Assembly (NCBI RefSeq): GCF_037975245.1
Contig: NC_092573.1
Span: 262,501-326,500, forward strand
DNA: 64,000 nucleotides
From: Apostichopus japonicus
Taxonomy: Eukaryota; Echinodermata; Holothuroidea; Aspidochirotida; Stichopodidae
Reading direction: 5' to 3'
The notes beneath the pieces are model-generated. The model was not told the DNA's origin, did no database searches, and worked only from the letters and a program-made list of their open reading frames with translations. Positions 35,925-46,588 of the stretch are shown one piece after another; within the stretch, counting starts at the first letter, position 1, and each line of letters begins with the position of its first letter. The translations under genes and the position numbers were made by a program.

Positions 35925-36919
35925 TTGATTTTACCAATCTTGCTGAGATGACCAACTTTGTGCTCAAGGGACAATGTCATAAACTCCTGTTAAAACCATC
36001 TATTTCTCTTGAAAGTGAGTTTATGATCATAGAATAACAAACATACAATATTCTATGTCTCCAGAAATGAAAGGGATTTTTAAGTTTACCTATTGCAATT
36101 CATTTTACCAATCATGCTGGGATGACCAACTTTGTGCTCAAGGGACAATGTCATAAACTCCTGTTAAAACCATCTATTTCTCTTGAAAGTGAGTTTATGA
36201 TAATAGAATAACAAACATACAATATTCTATGTCTCCAGAAATGAAAGGGATTTTTAAGTTTACCTATTGCAATTCATTTTACCAATCATGCTGGGATGAC
36301 CAACTTTGTGCTCAAGGGACAATGTCATTAACTCCTGTTAAAACCATCTATTTCTCTTAAAAGTGAGTTTATGATAATAGAATAACAAACATACAATATT
36401 CTATGTGTCCAGAAATGAAAGGGATTTTTAAGTTTACCTTTCGCAATTCATTTTACCAATCTTGCTGAGATGACCAACTTTGTGCTCAAGGGACAATGTC
36501 ATAAACTCATGTTAAAATCATCTATTTCTCTTGAAAGTGAGTTTATGATAACAGAATAACAAACATACAACATTCTATGTGTCCAAAAATAAAAGGGATT
36601 TTTAAGTTTACCTTTTTTTGAGGTGTTTAAGACAAGATTGTCCACGCATTGTTACTAGCACTGCTGCGCTGCGCGCCAACATCCTCGTTGTGATACCCGA
36701 GAGGGGTTTTTAACAAGTACATTACATTACAGAAGCATAAGCATAAGCAGAATTCATTTTACCAATCTTGCTGGGATGACCAACTTTGTGCTCAAGGGAA
36801 AATGTCATAAACTCCTGTTAAAACCATTTATTTCTCTTGAAAGTGAGTTTATGATAACGGAATAACAAACTTATAGATATTCTAAGTGTCCAAAAATAAA
36901 AGGGAGTTTTAATTTTTAC
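35925..36919. repeat. 174-bp tandem repeat abutting a splice donor
   Basis: Five copies of a 174-bp unit recognisable by ACCAATCTTGCTGRGATGAC and AACTTTGTGCTCAAGGG, with starts near 35929, 36103, 36277, 36451 and 36757. Copies four and five are separated by an insertion of about 132 bp. On the minus strand each unit begins with GGTAAACTTAAA-like sequence, and the copy nearest the exon begins with the real CRTC donor (GTAAAAATTAAA, 36919). The array is thus made of duplicated exon-adjacent intron sequence. Confidence 0.93.
36617..36751. mobile_element. Insertion within the tandem array, possible retroposon fragment
   Basis: About 132 bp interrupts an otherwise regular 174-bp period. It is locally GC-rich (CTGCTGCGCTGCGCGCC) and ends with short tandem words ACATTACATTAC and AGCATAAGCATAAGCAG, which look like the simple-repeat tail of a retroposed fragment. 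Family unknown. Confidence 0.5.
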
Positions 36920-36984
36920 CTTTTTTACATCCCATACTGTTAGAGCTCCTCTTCCATCTCCCATTTCCACATTGTCTACCATAT
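36920..36984 (-). CDS. CRTC: CRTC 65-nt exon
   Basis: Acceptor TTCTTTTACAG, donor AAAAAG|GTAAAA. The first two bases complete an Asp codon begun in the previous exon. It encodes MVDNVEMGDGRGALTVWDVK plus a final Lys (residues 49-69). The WDVKK end aligns with vertebrate AWDTKKTGSRPKSCEVPGI. The donor is weaker than consensus (GTAAAA), and several similar donor-like sites lie downstream in tandem copies. Confidence 0.9.
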
Positions 36985-37522
36985 CTGTAAAAGAATCATG
37001 TTACAGAATTATGCAGGGCATAATTAGCACAGACTTGTTATGGTTTCACCTGATCAATCTTGTTTTGTTCCTACAAGGTCAAAACATCAAATTGTATAGG
37101 CCCAACCTAGCAACAGTAATAACATTACACATATGCTAAGTTAGCAAACAACATATGCTGCAATATTAACTTTAACCATGGACGTGTACAGTTGTAGTGA
37201 CCAAAACTGTATACGATATAGGGAGGGAGGGTGGGAATTTGGGGGGGGGGGGAGGAAGCTTGCAAAAGACCTTAGAAGCAATTAAACACGTTTAACTATG
37301 CTGTATCTTAACTTGAAATAAGCAATACAAATTTGACTAGATAAGATAATGAGTAACATTTATCACAAATTCTTAGCATCAAATACCACTTATTCAAAGC
37401 AACCCGAAGAGCTTCTTTTAAAATGCTACCAATTTTTTTAATGTATTAACAACCAGCATTACTGTAGAGTTCTATTGTCAGTTCATGTTGGGCTTGTGTG
37501 TATCAATTGCTTTGCTTGGGAT

Positions 37523-37771
37523 CAGTGGCATATGCCAAATGTGGGGAGGGTGCTGGGGAGAATTAAACCAATCCTCTAGGCCCCTGGGTGCCCTAAGGCA
37601 TGGATTCAAGGGGTGTATGTGGGTGTACATCCCACTTTCAACCACATTCAAAGATTCAATTGTTACTAGCACAACCTTTCTCTAGAGGTTCATACCTCTG
37701 CCTAAATCAGTCATGGTGAATTTAAACCCCCCTCCCCCTCTTTCCACCTTGAATTCCTATGCCTGCCACTG
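37523..37771. mobile_element. Small hAT-like MITE in a CRTC intron
   Basis: A 249-bp element. The left end is CAGTGGCATATGCC and the right end, reverse-complemented, CAGTGGCAGGCATAGG. The flanks CTTGGGAT (37515-37522) and CTGAGGAT (37772-37779) agree at six of eight positions. No coding capacity. Confidence 0.7.
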
Positions 37772-38890
37772 CTGAGGATGAAGCATCCAATCATGTTGCT
37801 ATCCAGTTACTGCTTTTGTAAACATTCTGTGAATAGACTTCTCCTGTGACCCTGAATAAACATCACTGCAGATGTTAAGACCTGAACTGATGTGACTTCC
37901 ACATGAAATTCTCTTCATTAATACTACTCGAACAATCCATCATATTTCTGGCTAATGCTCCCATTGTCTAGTAATGTATAAAGTTTATATACAAGCAAGG
38001 GGCCTACACCTAAACACACATTATGATAAGTCCTTGCCTATAATACCATCCGTGGCTGTGAACCCTGGTAACAAATAACTGACTGCTTATCAAGACTTAG
38101 TTCTCCATACGACTAAGATGGACTGCGCTTGTGATTCTAGGTAATGCTGTCAACTTCAAACATAACGGTGCAAGTTTTTCTACTCTTTGACTGATCAATT
38201 TATATTTAAGTTAGATCATTCCATGTTTACTCTACGTGACTCTACCGCCATAATATTTAAATCAGAAATGTGAAATCTGTATATCAAGTTCTGAACAATG
38301 TAATCAAACTAAGATGACAACATCTGAATTGATTTGTACACAACAGTCACAGTACTGAGCACCAGGGTAAAAACTGTGTGAATCCATACACACAGTGACA
38401 TTGGGGTGAATGAAGGGAATTTATATCACACAGTAACATAGGGGTGAACAAAGTAACTCACTACACACAGCACCAACCAGACTAGCAGTAAGTTGGTACT
38501 ACTGGTACTTTCTATTCTGGCATAGTTACTTGTACTCATAACAAGGGCAAATTTCATTTTGTACTCATACTTATGCTGTTGTACTTATATCATGTTTGGT
38601 GCCATTTGGAAGGGAATTGCTGCAAATGATTTTTTCACACAATGTTTTTGTGGATATTTAATTTCTACCAGCATGATGAAGGATGTGTAGCACCACTACA
38701 AACTACCACTGCTGTGAACAAACAAGATAGTTGCACACAGTGTGCAAATGGTATGCACAAATCACACCACTACACGAGGTACCATCCTGGATAATGATGG
38801 GATATTATTCATTTTCTTATTTTTTTGTTATCACAGGAAGTAAATGGATGAGGACTGCATGTAGCACAGCCATATTCATTGCCCACAATG

Positions 38891-40270
38891 CAGGGTTGGC
38901 CGGTTTTTACCGCCCTGGTAAAAACAAGTTTTTTACCGGTTTTTACCGGGAGGTTTTTCCCACCTACAAGTGGGAAAAACTGGGAAAAACCTCAAATTAT
39001 ATAGAATTCCTAAAAACTCATGTGGAACTTGTGGAGGAGCATAGAATCTACAAGAAAATGGCATCTTATGGTAGGGGGTTGGGTTACATCCAAAGAACAG
39101 CTATGATCTATAACTTGTGAGTTTACCGATTAGACTATTATAAATAATTCAAATAAACAATATATTGGATGCTCAAATCAACCAACTTTATTTTCCTATC
39201 GAGATGCATAATTCCATTATCTAGAGAATGGACTTGTATCAAACTGTTGGTGCCTCCTAGGGCTATGGTTCTTCATATTATACATGCCACATTAGTCCGC
39301 TCAGATCCAAATGATGATTCACATCCAAGAACGATCACTTCATGTCTGCGATAAATTGTACTCTGTTCACACTTCGCACTAGGCACTGTACTATGCTTAT
39401 ATTGCTTATAGGCACTGTACTAAGTGACTGTTGTGACATCAACTAATTTGAGAATAAGTAACAATTGGAACAGTTACTTGTATTGTTGATACTCCTACCT
39501 CTTCAGTTAGCCTATACACAGGAAGTGCCCAGTATCACCTCACCTGTCCACCTCAAAGTGTTTAATCACTCATGCATGAAGTTGTATAATAATTGGACCA
39601 TGCTTGCATCAAGGTAAACAGTTTGGTTGTGTGAATGGCTCCATAGGGCCATTGTGCGTTTAATACTTTAATTGGGCCCATGTGCCTTACAAAGTTTCAA
39701 AGCAGTTTCTATTGAGCCCCCTGGATTGAAGTTCACCTCAATAGACTGTTGCCTACTGTATTAATGGAATGGAATGAACTGTCTGATGACATAATATTAT
39801 ATTATTATATGGTTCCTTGTCCCTTTGAGGCTTTGGATGCCATGGTTCGCCACTTCGTTCTATCCTCCGCTGCTCATGCCACATAATAGGCCTGAAGAAT
39901 TTAGGAGGGGTGAATGTCCCAGTGTAGACCTATAATGGTTTGGGCAATAGGCAATGCATACTGCTAAAGAGATCGTGACAGAATAACTATACATGTGCAA
40001 TACGAAAAATACTCTTTTTTCCACAAAAAGTAGAATAAGAATGTGATAAAATAGCTCAAAATGAAGCTAAGAAACTCCCATATTCAATAATATATGCCTG
40101 TCATGAAACAATATCGTGCCTACTGATGACCCTGCATTTTACGGACAATTAATACTAGTTTTCGAGACGGAGGCGGTTTTTACTGGTATTTACCAGTTTT
40201 TCCCGGTTTTTACCTGGTTTTTACCGCTTAGTGGGAAAAACAGGTTTTTCCCCGGAAAATGCCAACCCTG
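38891..40270. mobile_element. 1.38-kb hAT-like element with poly-T motif arrays
   Basis: Ends are CAGGGTTGGC and GCCAACCCTG, flanked by perfect CCACAATG duplications (38883-38890 and 40271-40278). Immediately inside both ends are clustered copies of GGTTTTTACC and GGGAAAAAC, with spaced TTTTTACCGG words. It lies in a CRTC intron about 110 bp from the 40389-40477 exon. No transposase was recognised, so it is non-autonomous. Confidence 0.92.
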
Positions 40271-40388
40271 CCACAATGTGCGATACAAAGGTCCCTGTGT
40301 AGTTGCACAGCCTTCTTTCCATAATGTACACAAACAATAATTGAATGGATGTTTTACTGATATTTTAATGTGTACGGCAGGTTCTCAC

Positions 40389-40477
40389 CTCTCTTATGTT
40401 GGACAGTACCTGAACCAGGGAAATGTTCTGCCTGCCCTCCCATTGCACTGGTATGAAGAGCAGAGTCAGAACTCGTT
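40389..40477 (-). CDS. CRTC: CRTC exon with SIK/AMPK phosphosite
   Basis: Acceptor AACTCCGCAG, donor AGAGAG|GTGAGA. The first base completes an Arg codon. It encodes TSSDSALHTSAMGGQAEHF and ends VQHKR (residues 19-47), plus one base of the next Asp. With the preceding WRR, the stretch WRRTSSDSAL fits the SIK/AMPK consensus (hydrophobic -5, Arg -3, Ser, Leu +4) and corresponds to Ser171 of CRTC2, the known 14-3-3 switch. In my numbering the target is Ser21. Confidence 0.95.
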
Positions 40478-43400
40478 CTGCGGAGTTAAAAAACAAAAGA
40501 AAGACAATACATGAAAGTACGTTGAAGAATGGTTATTGCACATATTAATTACTTTGAAAGCAAAAATGAATAAATTATATTATAAAAATATCTGAGAAAA
40601 CTCTTCTCCATTGAAAAGCTTGAAATGTCCAACTCTGGAGACATCAGACAATTTTTGTATATATACACAATATTTTACTATATGTATATAAATATATTAA
40701 TATAAATATATATACACACATATATATAAAGAATTTAGGTTCCTGGATTTATGTTGAAATTTGTCAAAATATGACTATGTTATCATAAATACTATTAATA
40801 TGTGATAAAATTGAAACCAAAAATAGATATTTTAAAATTTTGTTCATAAAATACAACATAACCTAAGGCTCCCTTAACAAGCAGTATATCATTTGTTCCC
40901 CGTGGTAAGCATGAAGAACAGTATACGATGTACTGTACTGCACAACAGACAATGGCAACTGTTATAGCAATCTGGAATATTTGCCATCACATATATATTT
41001 AATTAGACATTCAACATACAAAGAAAAAATGGAAAAAAAAAAACAAAATCTATGTCAAGCAAGTTATTCGATCCCGACCATCGAACAGACTGAATGTAAA
41101 ATTGCTGGTTTAAACTTTAGAACAGAGAGGTAACTACACAAAGGAAAGATTTCCAACAACTGAGAAAGCTCTTGGGTTTCATTCTCATTGAACTTAAGAG
41201 GGTTCTCCATATGCCAGCAAAATTATGAAAGAACTAAATATAAAACCATTTAAAACAAATTATAAATTCCCCCCCCCCCCCCCTCCAAACCAAAGAAAGA
41301 TAACTATGAACTAGTTGGGCAATGAGCTTGGGCTACAAGGGTTTGAACACAAGGGTTTAAGAGAAGCAGTAACAACCACTGTAGCACACAACACTTCTAG
41401 GTTAGAGAGTGAATTATGAAAGAGAAGGACTGATGATCTGTATTTGAAAATCTGAAAATTTCCCAACTTCAACTATTAATTAAAGGAACTCATTGATATC
41501 CCAATTACCCAAAAATTTGGATAATCTTTTGCCTAGATATAAGGTTTCTTTCTCATGATTCATGACATCTTAGGGTATACACCCCCTTCCCCCCCCCCTC
41601 CACCATTTAAAATTGGATGATAAAAAACACTACAGGACGTATTTATGGGTCGTGTAACTGTGTAACTTGTTAACATACTTTTCTCTAAAAATACACCCTA
41701 TTCTCTAAAAAATATCAAAATGTTTGTAGAATTCTTAATGCCACAAACGAAACCACTGCCCACTATAAAGCATTGTAAACAAACCTATAAACATACTCCA
41801 AGGTGGGGATGTTATTTCCAAAACCACTGTATATAAATTTACATTCTCAATCCAATCGTATCAACTGATTGTCTCCTCAACTAGACCTAAGAGCTGTTTG
41901 TTCTCAGCTTGATCTGCACTTGGTCACGCTGGACGGTGAGAATCCAAGGATCTTATCTACCATTCCTAGGCTTAGGTATCATCATCATTCATGACAGCTA
42001 GCTACCAGATCAATTTTTATCTTCTTTCTCTCAGAAACTGCAGTTTGTTAATTGATGTCTCAGAGTCCTAGACTTTGCCAATTCTGATATTAAGCATATT
42101 TATTCTCTCGCCAGCATGCAAGAGATCATCGATCTGAGAGCTCCCCCCCCCCCCCCAAACAGACTATTAAATAATTGATCAACTATACAACCGTTCTGAA
42201 TTAAGAAGCTGTAAACGTGTCATCACACTCAGCGAACTGGGAATCATTTCAGCACGGTTATACAGAATCCAGTATAAAACTACGAGGACTGCAGGACTAC
42301 AATTATGAATTTGTCTGAATTGAAAATGTTTTAAATGAATGTTTATAAATATCATGAGAGGATTCAACCATATATCGAGGCCTTTCAATATTCGGAAATA
42401 AAGGTCTCTAAGAAAAAAATTTCCATGAGACTTTCATACCATAAAATATGCCATAGGTATTCAATTCATGTTTACCTAAGTCTGATTCGATCACATATAT
42501 ATGGTAAATTGTACTGTAAAAGAAAAATCACTTTTAAGCTTTATAGTTGTTTTATGACAACCTACCCATATAGCTTTCCATAATACTGTATATTAAACTA
42601 TCCAACAAAAGGCCTATTGTACTTTTCCCAATTTTTGTTTGTTTTTTTGGATAGAGTCCAGAGATCCATCTTTTACTTTTAGCCAATGTTCTGAAAATGC
42701 AAACCTCTACAGTATATCAAAATATCACCAAAGCTTAGTTGATATGAACAAGGTGGAGTGGGAGAAGAGGTGAAAACTGCCATACAGTCACTAAAACCCT
42801 TTCTAAAAAGGGGTTTTAACAAACTATAACCCTTTAAACTGAATACAATTCATGCATGATAATTTAGAGAACGTTCAGAGATTCTATTCTCTAGAGGAAC
42901 AAAATCTCATTATTTGACGGGGAAACTAATTAAACAGGAAGCACCTTCAATATAATAACAATCACTTCACAAGAGAAAAAGTTTCAAAGGCCACCTGTTG
43001 TGGAGGGGGAAGAGGGGGGTACATTGGCACATGAGTTTATGAAACAGAAAATAATAGCAACCCTGGTCTTGCTAAACAGTTGAAAGTAAATTCCTTGAAA
43101 ACTGGACGGTCAAAAACAGACTTTATAGAAATTTCAATTCCAAACAAAAAGGAACCATTCTGAGCTATCACAAATTGACGGACCAATTAGCAAAATTTTA
43201 TTTCCCTGTCATGCATATTATAAGATCTATTAAGCTATGTTTAATATTATATATCATTCCATTACACATGAGAGAATCCCACAAGGCCATGTTTGGGTAA
43301 GAAAAGAAAAAACTTCCCACAAAATCGATTAACTACTCTGAGCAATTTAAAGATCGACTCGATATTTTTTTTTTAAAAAGAGAGAAAAAAAAAAGTTTAC

Positions 43401-44096
43401 CTCGATCACATAGTGACCTTGTAATCTACAGTTAATCTCATAACAAACACTGGTAAAGAACATAATCCCAAAAAGTCATGTCTGGGAGAACAATATATTA
43501 AAAATACTGTTCTCCTTAGATTTATTATTCTTTTCACTTACAGTAATATATGTATACATCAGCACTATCATACCGCGTAACCGATGTTTCCTCTATCGGA
43601 AGTTTATTTGAAATATCTGCTCCTTTTTGTCCAGTTCCTATTTTCTCCCTTTTTTTCTATCACTCTGTTTTGCAATATTTACCTCTTACCAATCAGTCCG
43701 GGTTTTTTTTCCCTATTGTTTCCCTCTTATTTACACAACAACCCGTTTTTTTTCTTTCTATATATATGTTACTTTTTATGTACAGTTGACAATACATTGC
43801 TTTCTAATACATACAAACATATATACCAGAGTTAAATGTCAATCAAATTCAAATGACTGTATTTATTTGCCTAACGATTGTACCATAGATACAGTACATT
43901 AATCATAGCAATGTGCAACTCGCCAATACATCGACTAAAAAAAGACAGCCAAGAAAAAAAAAAAAACACACACCTTTTTGAGACCCAACTTGACATTTCA
44001 AATTAGAGGCGATGCAAATCAAAATGGCATAAATTTTGTCTTAATCCACTCGTGTATTTGAAAAGTAGCAATAATGAGGTAACGAAAAATACTCAC
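40478..44096 (-). other. CRTC: CRTC intron
   Basis: 3.6 kb, AT-rich, with a TA-rich block at 40656-40731 and C tracts near 41268-41283, 41589 and 42144. No bounded element or extra exon was seen. Confidence 0.7.
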
Positions 44097-44151
44097 CTTC
44101 TCCAACTGCCATCATTCGGAGGGGAAAGAAAAGCTGGAGTATTGTATGGTG
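44097..44151 (-). CDS. CRTC: CRTC 55-nt exon, most upstream recognised
   Basis: Acceptor ACGTTACAG, donor GAGAAG|GTGAGT. The first two bases (CA) complete a codon from an upstream exon. It encodes PYNTPAFLSPPNDGSWR and two bases of a second Arg. This matches the vertebrate CPYGTMYLSPPADTSWRR block just before the SIK-site serine. The exons for the N-terminal CREB-binding and tetramerisation segment, and for the RPLSVDKH-type block expected just upstream, were not found on the minus strand between 44152 and 64000. Confidence 0.92.
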
Positions 44152-46206
44152 CTGTAACGTAAGTCTCAGTTAAGGAGAAATGGTGTACGATAATTATACA
44201 TTTTAATTATCAACAAGAGATGAAGTACATACTCTCGTGACTGATAAAATTAACTATTGGATGATGCTTAAAAAATGAACATGTGAGGAAAAGAAAAGAT
44301 ACTGGAATCTGGAAAAATGACAACCCCTCTCCCCGTACCACCATCCTGTCCCACTCCAACAAAATCCAGGTGTAATGAAATACAGTTTAAAACACACCCA
44401 CCTCAAGTCCATCTGATCACTACTTGCCTACTGTTCCATAGTCCATAGAGAGAAAAGGTTAATCACTTATTATCTCTAGTCTCAGAGGAATCTTGTCTTG
44501 CTAAGTATCACAGTTTCACCCTGGACCTTTCCCCTTCTCCCCCCCCCCCAAAAAAAAAGACTCTTTTTTTATTAGCAACATATTTATCATCAGGGAGGCT
44601 AAACAAAAGCATCAATTTTTAAAACCCTTCATACACCCCATCCTCCTCAAAAGATTATAGATATGACCATCACCTCTCTTAACCATAGCACATCTGCCAT
44701 TACAGTATATTTGAACCAAAAAAGCATTAAAAGTTAAATAAATGTCAAAGTTAAAGAGCAGCTTCGTACGTTGATTTGAATTGGGGCTTAACCCTCCCCC
44801 CCCCCCTCAATGTACCTCATTTAACTTAACAACATTCAAGTGACACCAAGTCAAACAGCAGTCAAATACCAAAAATAGTTGCTTGCTTTAATAATTCATT
44901 TACTCTAGTTCTACCCAATTCCATACCCCCACTTACATTTCTTAATAATGAAAGTATTTCAATCAAACCCATTTGATGTGATGTCCTTTTTGAGGTCAGT
45001 ACCTACATTTACATTAATGAACAAGATAGAAGATTCTTCATTCTTATTGGCTGCTCAGTGTTTGTCCGGCCAAACAATATGATTCGGCTGCTGATGACGG
45101 GTTAAAGGGGACCTCTATCCCGATGGTGAACATTAATATAATTTTACAAATGAGATTTTAACCATAAACAACTATCTTTTCTAGCTAGCTTCAGTATTCA
45201 TCAGCGTGTTACTTATCTTGTGGTGTTTGTATATGTGGTTGTTAACATACAAGTTTCTGACATTAGCTATTCGGGACCTCAGTGGCAGAGAAATACTGCT
45301 CCTCACTGAATTACATCGTAAAACTATGAAGCAAAATATATTGATAAAGGGAGAGTTGACTGGTTACCCTTCTTGAGATAACATTGTACAAAGGACAAAA
45401 TACTGAAGTAGACTAATCATACATGTATGCAAATTAAAGTAGCTGGGTGGGTTTGCAGCTGGGTGGTGCACATCAAGACAGAATCTGTATCTTTCATATT
45501 CATGTTTCCTTATGTTTTAAATCTCATGAATGACTATTACCTTGGCAAATACACATTAACCACTTAGCCTTGATGGTTGGGACTTCATAATTCAGGTACA
45601 TAGCCTATTTAACATACAAGAATCTGGGCTGAAGATGTTACTGTCAGTTACTGATGAACCAGAAGAAATCATACCATTGAGTGCATCTGGAGCCTTGCAC
45701 TAGTGACAAACCTGAATGAATCTTGTAGGAAGTGGAAAATGGTTATTTAAGTGAATGTAGATTATCCTGACCTCTTTCATAAAGATTATCCAACTCCTGG
45801 ATTATCAGGATCCATAATCCAACCATTCATAGTGGTATCATACTACACATGTATTGTCAATTTGGTCCAATACTTTTGATTCCATTAACAAAGACATTTT
45901 GTTGTCATCACAGCAACAACAACAAAATATAAATACAAAAACAGAAGAGGACTCTTTGGCAGAGTTTTTCCAATATTAGCTAAATTATGCCTGTTTTGTT
46001 ACTATGTTACATATGGACAAGAAAATGACATACATGTCCGCTATATACTAAACTAATGGGAGCATCAATAAAAGGAACTTTCGTTTTCTGGATTTTGGAT
46101 TTATAATTCAGGGGCCTCTTTGTCCCGATGTTTCTAGATTGTACTGTGTAACATTGCATCATAGGGAGAGAAGTTTTGCTTAAGTTCTTCTCTTTTTTTT
46201 CGAGTA
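44152..46206. other. Non-coding, probable CRTC intron
   Basis: No exon was recognised. It contains C tracts near 44541 and 44798. Confidence 0.45.
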
Positions 46207-46588
46207 AAGTTCAAAATACTCCTACTTGCATTTCGTGCTCATGATTTACAACAGCCTGTGTATCTCGCTAACCTCCTATCATCTTACCTTCCTGTACGCA
46301 CATTACGTTCGACAAGCAAATCATTCCTCTGTGTACCTAAATCTCGTGTGAAGGCTAACAGATTCAGAAGTTTTACTTACTCTGCCGCAAGTCTTTGGAA
46401 TCAGTTACCAGACCATCTTTGAACTTGTTCTAATCTATCCACTTTTAAGAGTTTACTGAAGACTCATTTTTTCTGTTCTGTATTTCAGTGTTGATGCTTT
46501 ACACTTTGTGAAGCGCCATGGGCAGTTACTCGTTTCCTGGAGTGGCGCTATATAAATCAACATTATTATTATTATTATTATTATTATT
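46207..46588 (+). mobile_element. CR1/L2-like retrotransposon 3' end
   Basis: 46207-46422 is an intact 72-codon frame ending in TGA that encodes a LINE reverse-transcriptase tail: KFKILLLAFRAHDLQQPVYL, then SSYLPVRTLRSTSKSF, then CVPKSRVKANRFRSFTYSAA and SLWNQLPDHL. The 3' UTR contains AAGCGCCATGGGC and GGCGCTATATAAAT, common near the ends of such elements, and ends in an ATT microsatellite (46561-46588), which CR1/L2 elements typically carry. It is 5'-truncated. It is younger-looking than the other two tails because its frame has no internal stop. Confidence 0.85.

Larger units (their letters stand above)
34258..36919 (-). other. CRTC: CRTC intron carrying a 174-bp tandem array
   Basis: The part next to the upstream exon is filled by a 174-bp tandem repeat (see the repeat entry). 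The rest (34258-35900) is AT-rich with a C run near 35309. Confidence 0.8.
21639..44151 (-). other. CRTC: CRTC locus, nine recognised exons
   Basis: Nine minus-strand exons with GT-AG junctions join in a single frame: 44151-44097, 40477-40389, 36984-36920, 34257-34208, 28952-28598, 27432-27250, 26697-26428, 23528-23372 and 21826-21639. Together they are 1412 nt, giving 469 residues plus a partial leading codon and the stop. The order of conserved blocks matches known animal CRTC proteins: the SIK/AMPK-site block, [21 protein letters not shown], a Q/P-rich middle, LQQYR, and a C-terminal acidic transactivation block ending in EDSFRSDHL. CRTC proteins are held in the cytoplasm by 14-3-3 when phosphorylated and bind CREB in the nucleus when dephosphorylated. 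The N-terminal CREB-binding coiled-coil exons were not found in the window. I cannot assign a CRTC1/2/3 paralogue; invertebrates usually have one. Confidence 0.93.

Noticed and set aside
35925-36919. Regular spacing suggesting a CRISPR-like array
   Set aside because: The whole 174-bp unit repeats, with no unique spacers, in an animal intron; it is a tandem duplication.
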